Source of the DNA: Lentisphaeria bacterium
GTDB taxonomy: Bacteria; Verrucomicrobiota; Lentisphaeria; Victivallales; Victivallaceae
Assembly: GCA_018265615.1 (NCBI GenBank)
Contig: JABLYX010000044.1
Span: forward strand, 1,568 to 45,474
Direction: 5' to 3'
DNA: 43,907 nucleotides
Under the pieces are notes generated by a model, which did no database searches, was not told where the DNA came from, and saw only the letters and a program-made list of their open reading frames with translations. Below, in pieces: positions 7,677 through 16,793 of the stretch; positions within the stretch are counted from its first letter, which is position 1, and each line of letters opens with the position of its first letter. Both the position numbers and the translations under genes were made by a program.

Positions 7677-10600
7677 TCACCGTTTCGGCCAGTTGATCCT
7701 GAGATTCTTTACGGTCACGCCGGATTCGTTTCCGCCGCCGAGGAACTGGAAGGTGACGGCATCCACCCCGCCAGGCGGGAGCTCGTTGATCAGGCGATTC
7801 AGGGGGATGGCCACAACCTCAAAGCTCCCGGCGTCTCCATCCGGCTGCGGCAGCCGGTATTTGGCGCCCACCGCCTTATGGTTGGCGGCGAGATAAACCT
7901 GAAGTTTCTGTCCGCCCCGGAAATTGCCGAACGGATCCTCTCCGCCGTTGATTTCAAAAGTGAGCGCCGCCTGCTTCAACGCATCGTCGTCAAGCGGCAG
8001 AGGCGTCGGAAAACGGAAGGAGAAACCGGCCCAGCCGGCGGTCTTCTCAGTTACACGGATGACGGCCGAATCCCCCTCTTTTACCGCAAGAGCGTTCCCC
8101 CAGGCGCGGAGCGTCGCCCCGGCGGCGCTGAGTTCCCGCATCGAATCAGGCACTCTTTCCACCGTGATGCCGATGACGATGGGAATCGCCGGGCCATTCG
8201 CGGAGAGCAGATCGACCGAAGCGACCGCCTTTTCCGGTTCGGGATTCCGCCATTCATGGAGATAGAAGCCGCGGTCGGCGGAGTTCCGCCAGGCGATCCG
8301 GTTTTTCAGCGTCCCGGCTGCGCTGAGCCACCAGTCGGCGATCTCTTCCCCCGCGAAGACCGGCAGCTCCAGCTGCGTCCCGTCGGCATAGCGGATGCGG
8401 TAGCTCATCACCTTCATGCCGCGGCGGCAGTAACCGGCGGAGTGAAAGAAGTAAATTGCGCGCGCCCGGGCGTTGACCGGAATCCCTTCAACCTTCTCCG
8501 GCAGCTTCCGGCGCATCGACTTCGAGGCGAGAATGATGCAGCTCCTGTCGTTGTTTTCATCAAAGCGGATGAAGTCGCAGGGGACGCCGAGGAGAGGAGT
8601 CACCTCCCACGGGGTTCCTGTGAGGCAATTCTCCGCCCCCTGATCGGTCCACCCCCCTTTGCCGTCTCCGGCAACTTCGTCGGTGAAGCCGGAGTTGGCG
8701 AAGCTCCGCAGTTCGACCGGCACGGTGTTGGCCGGATCGGGATGGAAACGGAAGCCTTCGCCACGACGCTGCCTGAGTTCCGCGAGGCGTTCCGCTTCGA
8801 TTTTGCGTTGACGGGTTTCGAGTGTTCCGGCGCTCACCTCCGTCAACGGGCCGAAACGTTCCGTCAGCGCCTGCCGGGAACCGAAGCCGAGTATGGCGTA
8901 ACTGTTGACGCCGAGCAGGAGGCGCGCCTTGCCCCCCATCACCGGCAGAAGTTCGCCGGAGAGCAGTTCGGCAGCCTCCCCGCACCCCTCGGGCAATGTG
9001 ACTTGCAACTGTTTGGCGTAGGGGTCGAGATTGAGCAGATGCGCCAGCTGGAGCCCGTCGTGCCGAACGGCGTGCGCCTCGATATTGACCGCGAGGTCCC
9101 CCTCCGGAAAGCGGGCGAGCTCCAGCGCGGGGTGTATGCCGTGCCGCTCCAGAATCGATTTCGCGACCGCGCCCGCTGCGTAATCCTGCAACTGCGGCGT
9201 GATGAGGTAGAGGTGTCCCTTTCCGAAGGGGCGGGAGAGAACCGCCGGAACCGAATCAACCGTCGCCAACGTCTTCCAACCCGGCGCGGCGGTGATCCGC
9301 CGTGTGTTGCGCGCCATGATCCTGCCCGGCAGGAGCGGCGTCCGGGCCAGCCCGGTAAAGAACAGCTCCTGTTGCGGCGCATCGGGGAAATCCCTGTATT
9401 CGACGCCGGCGAAAAGGGGAGAGGCGAGCGGATACCCATACTCATCCTCCGGCATCGTTTCGCGCGCCGCAATCAGGATTCCGCCCTCTTCAACGAAGGT
9501 TTGCAGCTTTCGCAGCGTTCCCGGCAGCGTGTTGCGGATTCCCACGGCGACAATGGCCCGACAGGGACGTTTTACCGGCAGCTGCTCCTCAACGAACGCA
9601 TCGATGGGATAATGGGTGAACTCCAGCCCGGCCGCGTAGTTCAACACTTCGTTACGGAGCGTGTAACCGGTCGGAACCGCACGCCGTTCGGTCGGAAAGG
9701 AGAGCAGAATCGCAACCTCGCGCGGCATCTGCCGGCCGCGCGGGACGAAGAAATCCGAAAAGCGCGCGATCTCCTGCCGGGCATCCATAAACCCCGCCAG
9801 CGCGTCAGCAGTGAAGCCGTAGGGGTTGGCCAGCTGATAGCTGAAACGCTCCGCGATCCTCCGTCCGCCTTCGGCGCTGCCGCGCGGCTGCCAATCCCAG
9901 GCGCGCTTGCTCCACATGTACAGATAGGTGATGTCGCTGCCGCGCAGAAGATCCTGCCAGAGAACATTGCGGTTCTCCTGGCGGTCGGTGCGGGCGTAGG
10001 CTTCGGGGTTGTGAATCGGGCGCTTTCCCGCGACCGAACGAATGAAGTGGCGCATCAATATCCCTTCGGCGCAGGCGGGGTCTGAGGGGGTTTCCACCGT
10101 GTGCGCCGGAGGGGCCTCCATTGACGTCCGGGGCGTCAGCCCTCCGGTGGTCGGCGTGGAAACCGCATCCATATAGCGGCAGATTTCGTAATAGTTGATA
10201 TTGCTCGCGGGGAGCGAGCGGTAGCAGCTGCGCCCGAGAATCTGAAAGGCAGCCAGCGCGCCGGGTGCTTCACGCCTGATGAGGGCGGCTCCGTCGCGGG
10301 CGAGCGCGGTCATGCCGGACTCCATGAATTTTCCCCAGTCGGTGAAAAGGCCGGGGTTCTCATTCTGCTTCCGGAATGCGGCGGCCTCTTCGAAGCAGGC
10401 GTAAGAGCTTCCCCAGACCCGGTTCATCTCTTCCGCCGTGCCGTAACGCTCTTTCAGGAAAACCGCGAAGCGTTCGCGATTGTACGCCGACGGATCGTCG
10501 TAGCCGGGCTCGTTGAAGAGTTCGAAGATCAGCCGTTTACCGGACAGTCCGGCGGTATCCTTCACCCCCTGCGCCCAGTAATCGAGATAGAGCTTTCGCC

Positions 10601-11177
10601 CCTCGGGGTGGAAGATGTTGTAGGGGACCCAGTGGTTTACACCGCTTTTCCGGTAAGCGTTGACCGCTTCTGCCGGGATGCGCCCCGAGAAGAGCTGATT
10701 TTCGGCCAGCGCGCCGAAGCTCCAGGGGAAACAGGTGTAGTCGATCATCAGCGGCAGCCGGTTTGCCGTCATGGCGTCGAAGAAGCTCCGATCGGCTTCT
10801 CCCCAGCCGCCGCGCCGGTAATCCGGATTGTATTTCCGCAGCCAGGGTTGAGGCGAGATAAAGAGCGCCAGCGTGTCGAATCCGATCCGCTGTGCGTTCT
10901 CAAACGAAAGCGGTTCCTCGTAGAGCCACTTCAGCGCGGACGGATAACCCGGCGTCGGAGCGAAATCCCCGGCGAGCATATGGGTCGCAACCTGGGTGCC
11001 GAGGAAATGGCGCGCCCGGCCGCCGACCAGATAGTTCCCTTCCGGGCCGACGGTGATTTCAGCGTTGCGCGGAAAAACCGTATTTTCCGGCAGCTCGCTG
11101 AATGCGGGGAACGGATCCTCCGACGCGATGCAGAGCACTCCGGAAAAAAGGACGGCGGACAACAGTCGCAGCTTCAT
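7677..11177 (-). CDS. Secreted GH42-like multidomain glycoside hydrolase
   Basis: 1166 residues. Start at 11177 has GAGGAGA 5-6 nt upstream and gives a signal peptide (MKLRLLSAVLFSGVLCIAS). Residues about 60-480 form a TIM barrel of the GH42/GH5 clan: ELFNEPGYDD near residue 223 supplies the likely acid/base Glu, and HNPEAYAR near 391 is a candidate nucleophile. Residues about 490-650 resemble the GH42 trimerisation (glutamine amidotransferase-like) domain. The last 350 residues look like two beta-sandwich carbohydrate-binding domains. A beta-galactosidase-like activity fits the operon, but other beta-glycosidase activities are possible. It is the last gene of the galactoside operon, 10 nt after the SDR gene, and the only one of its soluble enzymes with a secretion signal. 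Confidence 0.8.
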   Translation of the reverse strand: MKLRLLSAVLFSGVLCIASEDPFPAFSELPENTVFPRNAEITVGPEGNYLVGGRARHFLGTQVATHMLAGDFAPTPGYPSALKWLYEEPLSFENAQRIGFDTLALFISPQPWLRKYNPDYRRGGWGEADRSFFDAMTANRLPLMIDYTCFPWSFGALAENQLFSGRIPAEAVNAYRKSGVNHWVPYNIFHPEGRKLYLDYWAQGVKDTAGLSGKRLIFELFNEPGYDDPSAYNRERFAVFLKERYGTAEEMNRVWGSSYACFEEAAAFRKQNENPGLFTDWGKFMESGMTALARDGAALIRREAPGALAAFQILGRSCYRSLPASNINYYEICRYMDAVSTPTTGGLTPRTSMEAPPAHTVETPSDPACAEGILMRHFIRSVAGKRPIHNPEAYARTDRQENRNVLWQDLLRGSDITYLYMWSKRAWDWQPRGSAEGGRRIAERFSYQLANPYGFTADALAGFMDARQEIARFSDFFVPRGRQMPREVAILLSFPTERRAVPTGYTLRNEVLNYAAGLEFTHYPIDAFVEEQLPVKRPCRAIVAVGIRNTLPGTLRKLQTFVEEGGILIAARETMPEDEYGYPLASPLFAGVEYRDFPDAPQQELFFTGLARTPLLPGRIMARNTRRITAAPGWKTLATVDSVPAVLSRPFGKGHLYLITPQLQDYAAGAVAKSILERHGIHPALELARFPEGDLAVNIEAHAVRHDGLQLAHLLNLDPYAKQLQVTLPEGCGEAAELLSGELLPVMGGKARLLLGVNSYAILGFGSRQALTERFGPLTEVSAGTLETRQRKIEAERLAELRQRRGEGFRFHPDPANTVPVELRSFANSGFTDEVAGDGKGGWTDQGAENCLTGTPWEVTPLLGVPCDFIRFDENNDRSCIILASKSMRRKLPEKVEGIPVNARARAIYFFHSAGYCRRGMKVMSYRIRYADGTQLELPVFAGEEIADWWLSAAGTLKNRIAWRNSADRGFYLHEWRNPEPEKAVASVDLLSANGPAIPIVIGITVERVPDSMRELSAAGATLRAWGNALAVKEGDSAVIRVTEKTAGWAGFSFRFPTPLPLDDDALKQAALTFEINGGEDPFGNFRGGQKLQVYLAANHKAVGAKYRLPQPDGDAGSFEVVAIPLNRLINELPPGGVDAVTFQFLGGGNESGVTVKNLRINWPKR

Positions 11178-11187
11178 AAATCTCTCC

Positions 11188-11907
11188 TCAGCACATATCG
11201 GTGCCGCCGTTGATGTTGACGGTCTCACCGGTGATATACGAATTTTCGATGACGAACAGAATCGCGTTGACGACCTCCCCGGGCGCCGCGCCGCGCCCGG
11301 CCGGAATCCGGCTGAATTTCGCATTCAGCTCCTCCGGCGAAAGCCGGCCGTGCATTTCGCGGGAGAGGATCAGCCCCGGTGCAACCGCGTTGACCGTGAC
11401 GCAAGGCGCTCCGATCCCGGCCAGTGAACGGGTCAGGCTGTGGAGCGCCGCCTTGCTCATGGCGTACTCCAGCATTCGCCGCTCCGCGGAACGGTAGGCC
11501 CAGACCGAGGAGATATTGATGATGCGGCCCCACTTTTTCCGTTTCATCCGCTCCATGGCGGCGAGGGAGCAGAGGTAGGGCCCCTTCAGGTTGACGCCGA
11601 TCATCCTGTCGAACCACTCGCCGTCGGACTCCGAGCTCCGGGCGTAGGGGTCGCAGCGGGCGTTGTTGATGAGGATATCGACCTCCAGCGTCCGGAACGC
11701 TTCCTCCACCGCCCCGGGGTCGGAGACGTCGAACCGCACGGCCTCGCCGCCGATTTCCGCTGCAATCGCCTGCGCCCGTTCGAGATTGCGGGAGCAGCCG
11801 ACGATCACATGCCCTCCGCACCCGGCCAGAATCCGTGCCGTCGCCTCCCCCAGCCCCTGCGAACCGCCGGTTACGAGAATGTTCCGGTTGCAAAGTTCCA
11901 GTTCCAT
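11188..11907 (-). CDS. SDR family NAD(P)-dependent oxidoreductase
   Basis: 239 residues of classical short-chain dehydrogenase. The cofactor motif TGGSQGLG is at about residues 12-19, the NNAG motif appears as NNAR, the catalytic Ser is in SSVWAYRS (about 133) and YAMSK supplies Tyr and Lys (about 148/152). The start at 11907 lies 4 nt after the stop of the dehydratase gene, so translation is probably coupled. Placed between an acid-sugar dehydratase and a galactosidase, it may oxidise the free sugar (a galactose 1-dehydrogenase role) or reduce a pathway ketone. The sequence alone does not decide. Confidence 0.88.
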   Translation of the reverse strand: MELELCNRNILVTGGSQGLGEATARILAGCGGHVIVGCSRNLERAQAIAAEIGGEAVRFDVSDPGAVEEAFRTLEVDILINNARCDPYARSSESDGEWFDRMIGVNLKGPYLCSLAAMERMKRKKWGRIINISSVWAYRSAERRMLEYAMSKAALHSLTRSLAGIGAPCVTVNAVAPGLILSREMHGRLSPEELNAKFSRIPAGRGAAPGEVVNAILFVIENSYITGETVNINGGTDMC

Positions 11908-11911
11908 CGCG

Positions 11912-13075
11912 TCACCAGTCGCTGACCGCACCGTCCTCACGAAAGAGGCGCGGAATGCCGGTTCTGATTTTCGGGTGGGCGGAGCAGACCGCTTCATCAA
12001 GTTCGATTCCCCACCCCGGTTTCTCCGGCAGCTCAAGAAAACCCTCCCGGACCTGAAGCGGTTCGGTGATAACGCTGTTGCGCCAGTCATTCAGAAAGAG
12101 CCGTTCCTGAATCAGGAAGTTCGGCGCGACCGCGTCGAGGTGCGCCGAAATCACGGTCAGCACCGGGCTCATGGGGCAGTGCGGAGCGAGAAAACCGGAG
12201 AAAGCGTCGGCGAGCGCCGCGATCTTGTAGCCTTCCAGAAACCCGTTGCAATGGGCGAGATCCGGCTGTGCGATCCGCACCGCCCCGGCTTCAAACAGTT
12301 TGCGGAACTCCCAGCGCGATTCGAGCCGCTCACCTGCCGCAATCGGAATCCTCACCGCCTCCGCAACCCGGGCCATTGCTTTTTCATCGAGCTGGCTGAC
12401 CGGCTCCTCGTAGAAACAGAGGTTGTACGGCTCCAGCGCCCGGCCGACGGCGATGGCTGAATCGGCGTCGTAACGCCCGTGGCCGTCAAACATCAGCAGC
12501 CGCTCCGGGCCGATCTTCTCCCGGATCACCTCGGCGGAGCGGGCGATTGTCCCGGTAACGGCGGGGTCGTACACCGGCCAGGAGGGAAGCGCGATGCTGA
12601 ATTTAAAAGCGCCGTACCCCATGGCCATCGCCTCGTCGAGCCTGTCGCGGAGAAGCGCGGGATCGGTCGCGCCGCCGCTCCATCCGTTCACGTAAACCCG
12701 GATTTTATTCCGGCAAGGGCCGCCGAAGAGGCGGCAGACCGGGACGTTGAGCGATTTGCCCAGAATATCCCAGAGCGCAAGCTCGATTCCCGCCACCGCG
12801 GAGCCCTTGACCACGCCGCCGCGCCAGAACTTCTGCCGGGTCATGACCTGGATCAGATACTCGATGCGGGTGGGATCCTCTCCGATCAGCAGCTCCTCAA
12901 GGTCACTGAGCAGGCTCACGATGGTCCGCGTATAACCGCCGAGGGAGGCTTCGCCGAGTCCGGTGATCCCCTCGTCGGTGTGAACCTTGACGAAGATGTA
13001 GTTTTTGTCGGAGAGTTTTCCGTTCCCCGGAGTCGGCGCGCCGACAATGACCGGTTCGATCGCGATGATCTTCAT
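11912..13075 (-). CDS. Galactonate dehydratase-like enolase superfamily enzyme
   Basis: 387 residues of the mandelate racemase/muconate lactonising group. Metal ligands are visible as Asp in MFDGHGRYD (about 196), Glu in FYEEP (about 222) and Glu in AAGERL (about 248). The catalytic His is in LAPHCPMSP (about 298), and the following DAVAPNFLIQE is close to that in D-galactonate dehydratases, as is the D-x-H pair near the first ligand. The expected reaction is dehydration of D-galactonate (or a related aldonate) to the 2-keto-3-deoxy acid. Its ATG overlaps the aldolase stop by 4 bp (ATGA). The neighbouring alpha-galactosidase and aldolase support galactonate, without proving it. Confidence 0.85.
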   Translation of the reverse strand: MKIIAIEPVIVGAPTPGNGKLSDKNYIFVKVHTDEGITGLGEASLGGYTRTIVSLLSDLEELLIGEDPTRIEYLIQVMTRQKFWRGGVVKGSAVAGIELALWDILGKSLNVPVCRLFGGPCRNKIRVYVNGWSGGATDPALLRDRLDEAMAMGYGAFKFSIALPSWPVYDPAVTGTIARSAEVIREKIGPERLLMFDGHGRYDADSAIAVGRALEPYNLCFYEEPVSQLDEKAMARVAEAVRIPIAAGERLESRWEFRKLFEAGAVRIAQPDLAHCNGFLEGYKIAALADAFSGFLAPHCPMSPVLTVISAHLDAVAPNFLIQERLFLNDWRNSVITEPLQVREGFLELPEKPGWGIELDEAVCSAHPKIRTGIPRLFREDGAVSDW

Positions 13076-13671
13076 TTCATGAAATTCCTGACGTTGTTCC
13101 TCAGCTCCTGCGGGGAGATTCCGGGGCGGCAGATTCCGATCCCGACTCCCACGCCGTCGGCGGCCGCGAGATATCCCGCCCTGTTTTCCGTGCAGATTCC
13201 GCCCACCGCGAAAATCGGGGCCGGAATCACCGACTTCAATACCGTGACACTCTCCGGAGAGGCGCAGGGAAAGAACTTCAGCAACTCCGCTCCCGATTCC
13301 AGCGCCAGAAGCGCCTCCGTCGGTGTCTGGAAGCCCGGAATCGGGAGCCGCCCGAGCTCGAGCGTCCGGCGGATCACCGCGGGGTCGGTGTTAGGCGAGA
13401 GGATATACTCCGCCCCCGCCCGTACCGCCTCTTCCGCCGCCCCGGCGGAAAGCACGGTCCCCGCCCCGATATGGACCCCGGAACCGCGGAAGCGGTTCGC
13501 CAGCAATCCGATGATGGAAAGCGCACCGGGCGTGTTGAGCGGAATTTCCGGAAAGAGGATCCCCTCCTCGGCCAGAATCTCGCAGAAGGGAATCGCTTCC
13601 TCCGGCCGGATTCCGCGCAGGATCGCGATCACCTTCGCCTCCAGCAGCTTTTCCTTGAGCTCAGTCGGCAT
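13072..13671 (-). CDS. eda: 2-keto-3-deoxy-6-phospho(gal)gluconate aldolase family
   Basis: 199 residues, the normal size for class I KDPG/KDPGal aldolases. AILRGI with the following Glu opens the barrel, GAGTVLS and SPNTDP follow, and the Schiff-base Lys is in LLKFFPC (about residue 132). The start at 13671 is used because the family begins there; it overlaps the pseudopilin stop (13661) by 11 nt and has a GGGGAAG Shine-Dalgarno. It would cleave the product of the adjacent dehydratase, if phosphorylated, to pyruvate and glyceraldehyde 3-phosphate. No KDGal kinase is in the window. KDPG (eda) and KDPGal (dgoA) forms are not separable by eye. Confidence 0.85.
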   Translation of the reverse strand: MPTELKEKLLEAKVIAILRGIRPEEAIPFCEILAEEGILFPEIPLNTPGALSIIGLLANRFRGSGVHIGAGTVLSAGAAEEAVRAGAEYILSPNTDPAVIRRTLELGRLPIPGFQTPTEALLALESGAELLKFFPCASPESVTVLKSVIPAPIFAVGGICTENRAGYLAAADGVGVGIGICRPGISPQELRNNVRNFMK

Positions 13672-14446
13672 AATTCTTCCCCCAGTAGCCGGTTTCGTAG
13701 TTGGCGGGAATCTCATGCCGGGAGATAAAAGCGGCGTGAAGGTCGCCGAAGAGCTGGTTGGCTCCTCCGAAAGAGCGGTGGCGCGGCAGCCCCGTCGCCG
13801 GGATGATCTCGGTCTTGCCGTAGATCGTCACCGAACCGGAATCCTTGTCGATATCGGAGACCAGCATCCGTTCCGCCGGCCTCCTCACCTGTTTGAAGAA
13901 CGCCTTCACCACACCGGCAATGGGCTCCCACGCCCAGTTGTTCATGCCGTAGTGTTTCCCCTCGTTGGAGTTGACCCGGGTTCCGGCCGCGTTGCAGAGG
14001 TCGAGCACCTCCGTCTGGGCGGGACAGCTGAATACCTTGCTTTTCCGGAAATGGCCGTTGGCCGGAATCTCCACGCCGGGGGTGATATAGGGGCAGAGCC
14101 GGTCCTGCCAGCGCATGTAAGGGGGCGTATCCGTGCCCGTCCCGGTAAAGCGGGGGACAAAGCCGCTGTAATCGTCGGCGTAACCGGAGAAGCCCAGTCC
14201 GAACTGCTTCAGATTGGAGATGCAGTTGATGTCCCGCGCTTTTCCGCGCGCCTGGTTCAGCACCGGAAGCAACAGGGAGGCGAGGACGGCGATAATCGCA
14301 ATCACCACCAGCAGCTCAATCAATGTAAATCGGCGAAGCACCGCCGGGAAGAGAGCTTCCCACCCTCCCCCGGCCATGCGGCAGACAGCGCTCCGGTTCC
14401 CCGGCAATTCGATCAGCGTGGAGCAGGATTCCAGGCGAACTCTCAT
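13661..14446 (-). CDS. Pseudopilin-like protein inside galactoside operon
   Basis: 261 residues. The ATG at 14446 overlaps the alpha-galactosidase stop (ATGA) and has AAGGAGAG upstream, so the long N-terminus is real. The prepilin motif RRFTLIELLVVIAIIAVLAS begins only at about residue 38, giving an unusually long leader, and that leader holds a second, damaged copy: CSTLIELPGNRS. The C-terminal H-X9-DG region is also altered: HRSFGGANQLF is followed by GDLH, so spacing and the Gly differ from the signature. The protein would be processed by prepilin peptidase and anchored in the envelope. It sits between cytoplasmic enzymes with overlapping genes on both sides, so it is made at a fixed ratio to them. 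Role unknown. Confidence 0.85.
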   Translation of the reverse strand: MRVRLESCSTLIELPGNRSAVCRMAGGGWEALFPAVLRRFTLIELLVVIAIIAVLASLLLPVLNQARGKARDINCISNLKQFGLGFSGYADDYSGFVPRFTGTGTDTPPYMRWQDRLCPYITPGVEIPANGHFRKSKVFSCPAQTEVLDLCNAAGTRVNSNEGKHYGMNNWAWEPIAGVVKAFFKQVRRPAERMLVSDIDKDSGSVTIYGKTEIIPATGLPRHRSFGGANQLFGDLHAAFISRHEIPANYETGYWGKNYAD

Positions 14447-16641
14447 GATGTCTCTCCTTTCAAGTGAACGATTCTTGCAGAAAAATCTCCATTCAGATAA
14501 ACCTGAATTCCTGACTCCATCAGCGCCGCCCCGGAACGCGGCGCGTAGCTGTGAGCGTCGCCGTAGCCGGTCAGGTGATAGGTGCGTTCGGGATCGAGCC
14601 CCGCCGGACGCACCGGCGGCAGGGGATCGGCGAACTGAAGGCCGTGGCCGAAGAAGAAGATCACCGCCTCGTCCCGTCCCGGCGAAACATACTCATAAAC
14701 GGCATAAGAGGTGTCGAAGTGCGAGAGAAGCCTGTAAAACTCCCCGAGGTGGATCACCGGGCGGAGTTTCCTGTAAAGGGCAAGATACTCCCTGAGCTCC
14801 TCTTTCTCTCCGCGTTCCAGCTCGAAGAGCCGCTTGCCGACCGCGAGGGAACCCAGCATCCCGGCAAACGCCTGAAACTGCATCGGGATCCGCCGCCGGT
14901 TGATCATGCCGGAGTAGTCGCTGATATGGCAGCCGCCGCCCGCGTATTTGGGCAGATGGAGATAGCTGAACCCCTCGTGCAGCTTTAGAATATCCAGTGA
15001 ATCCTGGTTGTCGCTGCGGTTGACCCGGCCGAACATCCGGTTGAAGGCCCAATCGGCGCGGCCGTTCCCGGCGGCGCAGTTCTCCAGCAGAAGCGTGGGG
15101 TACTTCGCCCGGATTCTCCGGAAAATTCCGGCGAGGTTGTTCACGTATTTGACCCAGATCGACTGCGCCCCCTGTGCCGGCGGATCCTCCCATCCCGGCG
15201 TAGTGAAAGCGCGGTTCATATCGAGCTTCAGATAATCGATCCGGTTTTCGCTGAGCAGCCTGTCCATCGCTTTCCAGAGGTACTCCGCCACCTCGTCGCG
15301 CCCGAGATTCAGCAGCTGGCGGCAGGGCTGCGTTCCGTCCACCAGCTCGGGAACCGTCTCCTGGCCGGGATAGCGCATCAGCCAGTCGGGATGGAGCCGG
15401 CAGAGCCCGCTCGCCGTATCGACCGATTCGAGCTCCACCCAGAGTCCGAAACGCATGCCGAGCGCGTGAACCCGCTCGATGACGGGGGCGAGCCCGCGCG
15501 GAAATTTCTCCGGGTGCGGCACCCAGTCGCCGAGCGCCTTCTGCCACCCGGCGTCGAAGACGAAAAGCTCGAAGCCGAGCTCCGCGGCAGCGGACGCCAG
15601 GCACAGGCAATTTTCTTCCCGCATATCGGGGCCGGAATGGAAGCTCGCATAGGTGTTGCAGACCAACGGGCTGCATTCGTTCCGCAGCGGCTCGGGCTCG
15701 ATCCGGGTACGGAAATAGTGATGAAGAGCCCGGGTCATGCCGCCGAACCCCTCCCGGCTGAAGCCGAGTGAGAAGACCGGCGTGGAAAAACGCTCGCCGG
15801 GAGCGAGGCGCCAGGAAAAGTCGAAGTCGTTGATCCCGCCGGAGACGGTGGTCTGGTTGAAGCCGTCGCGCTCCACCGTGATCTTCCAGTTGCCGCTCCA
15901 GTGGAGCGTGCCGAAGCGGAGTTCTCCGCACTGCTCCGTGGCGCTCCCGTCATCCAGCGCGAAAAAGGGCATGGCGAAGGGGCCGGAGAGCCCGGTGCGG
16001 CTCTCCAGCACGAACTTTCCCTCCCGCACCGTTTCGCGCGAAATCATCCCCTCCTTTCCCCAGCGTCCGGTGAGCGAAGTCAGCCGGTAGGGCGCGAGCT
16101 GCATGGGAAGCTGGAGGGTCGCCGAAAGGGCGCTTTCCAGGACCACCGGCTCCTTTCCTCCGTTGATGATTTCGCACCAACGGTCGAGGATCGGTGTATC
16201 GGGCGAAACCCGGTAGCAAAGAATGACTTCCAGCGGGGAAACGGCGTCTTCCAGATAAATCAGGAGCGTCTCCGCCTCCGCCTCGTTGCGGATTTCGAAA
16301 TCGCGATAGCGCAGACGGGTGTTGCGGCCGCCGCCGGGCGAAGAGGCTTTCAGCGCGGGCTCGGTGTAAAGCGCGCCGTCCCAGCCGGGATACTCCTGCC
16401 GGGCGAGCAGACAGCGGTTGGCGGGGCGGTGGCTGAAATTCTGCACCTTCCGGATCTCCGGCAGGTCGTTGAGGTCGCGGAGCATGCCGCCCCAGTGGAG
16501 ATGGATCGGAATGCCCGCTTCCGAAATTCCGAACGCATAACAGCACTCCCGCATTTTCAGGAGAAAACGGCGGCTTTTCCGATCCGCCGTAATCCGCGGC
16601 GCGGTTTGCTTTGTCTCCCGTTCGGAGATGGTGAATGTCAT
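14443..16641 (-). CDS. GH36 alpha-galactosidase
   Basis: 732 residues, the usual length for bacterial GH36. The nucleophile Asp is in YLKLDMNR (about residue 474) and the acid/base Asp in NRSDNQDSLD (about 544). An N-terminal beta-supersandwich (about 1-330) carries the family's WCEIINGG and GTLHWSGNW stretches. No signal peptide, so it acts in the cytoplasm on imported alpha-galactosides such as melibiose or raffinose-type sugars. The start at 16641 has AAGGA 8 nt upstream. It is the first gene of the six-gene minus-strand operon and is divergent from an AraC gene. Family assignment is firm; exact substrate is not. Confidence 0.93.
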   Translation of the reverse strand: MTFTISERETKQTAPRITADRKSRRFLLKMRECCYAFGISEAGIPIHLHWGGMLRDLNDLPEIRKVQNFSHRPANRCLLARQEYPGWDGALYTEPALKASSPGGGRNTRLRYRDFEIRNEAEAETLLIYLEDAVSPLEVILCYRVSPDTPILDRWCEIINGGKEPVVLESALSATLQLPMQLAPYRLTSLTGRWGKEGMISRETVREGKFVLESRTGLSGPFAMPFFALDDGSATEQCGELRFGTLHWSGNWKITVERDGFNQTTVSGGINDFDFSWRLAPGERFSTPVFSLGFSREGFGGMTRALHHYFRTRIEPEPLRNECSPLVCNTYASFHSGPDMREENCLCLASAAAELGFELFVFDAGWQKALGDWVPHPEKFPRGLAPVIERVHALGMRFGLWVELESVDTASGLCRLHPDWLMRYPGQETVPELVDGTQPCRQLLNLGRDEVAEYLWKAMDRLLSENRIDYLKLDMNRAFTTPGWEDPPAQGAQSIWVKYVNNLAGIFRRIRAKYPTLLLENCAAGNGRADWAFNRMFGRVNRSDNQDSLDILKLHEGFSYLHLPKYAGGGCHISDYSGMINRRRIPMQFQAFAGMLGSLAVGKRLFELERGEKEELREYLALYRKLRPVIHLGEFYRLLSHFDTSYAVYEYVSPGRDEAVIFFFGHGLQFADPLPPVRPAGLDPERTYHLTGYGDAHSYAPRSGAALMESGIQVYLNGDFSARIVHLKGETS

Positions 16642-16667
16642 GGCAGATCCTTTCTGTGTCTGGTAAT

Positions 16668-16696
16668 ATTATGACCATTTTTCCGCCGGTTGCCAA
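16668..16696 (-). promoter_or_regulatory. Sigma70-like promoter of galactoside operon
   Basis: On the minus strand TTGGCA (16696-16691), a 17-bp spacer and CATAAT (16673-16668) lie about 27 nt upstream of the alpha-galactosidase ATG. The -35 is the same as that of the pseudopilin/GH2 operon at 2546-2551. Confidence 0.7.
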
Positions 16697-16757
16697 CTGC
16701 TTTCGTGACAAAAAAAAGTCGATTTTGTGCCATGAAATTCTTTTTCCAGATTCTGCT

Positions 16758-16786
16758 TTGAATTTTCCGGAGAAACCGAATATATT
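16758..16786 (+). promoter_or_regulatory. Sigma70-like promoter of second AraC gene, probably leaderless
   Basis: TTGAAT (16758-16763), 17 bp, TATATT (16781-16786), then only 7 nt to the ATG at 16794. No Shine-Dalgarno is seen. This matches the layout before the AraC gene at 2655. Confidence 0.62.
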
Positions 16787-16793
16787 AGAAATC

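Noticed and set aside
7878..10085. Plus-strand open frame of about 735 codons
   Set aside because: Antisense shadow of the GH42-like gene, no recognisable domain, no ribosome binding site.
12479..14467. Plus-strand open frame of about 660 codons
   Set aside because: Runs antisense across three overlapping genes of the galactoside operon, all of which have clear family motifs.
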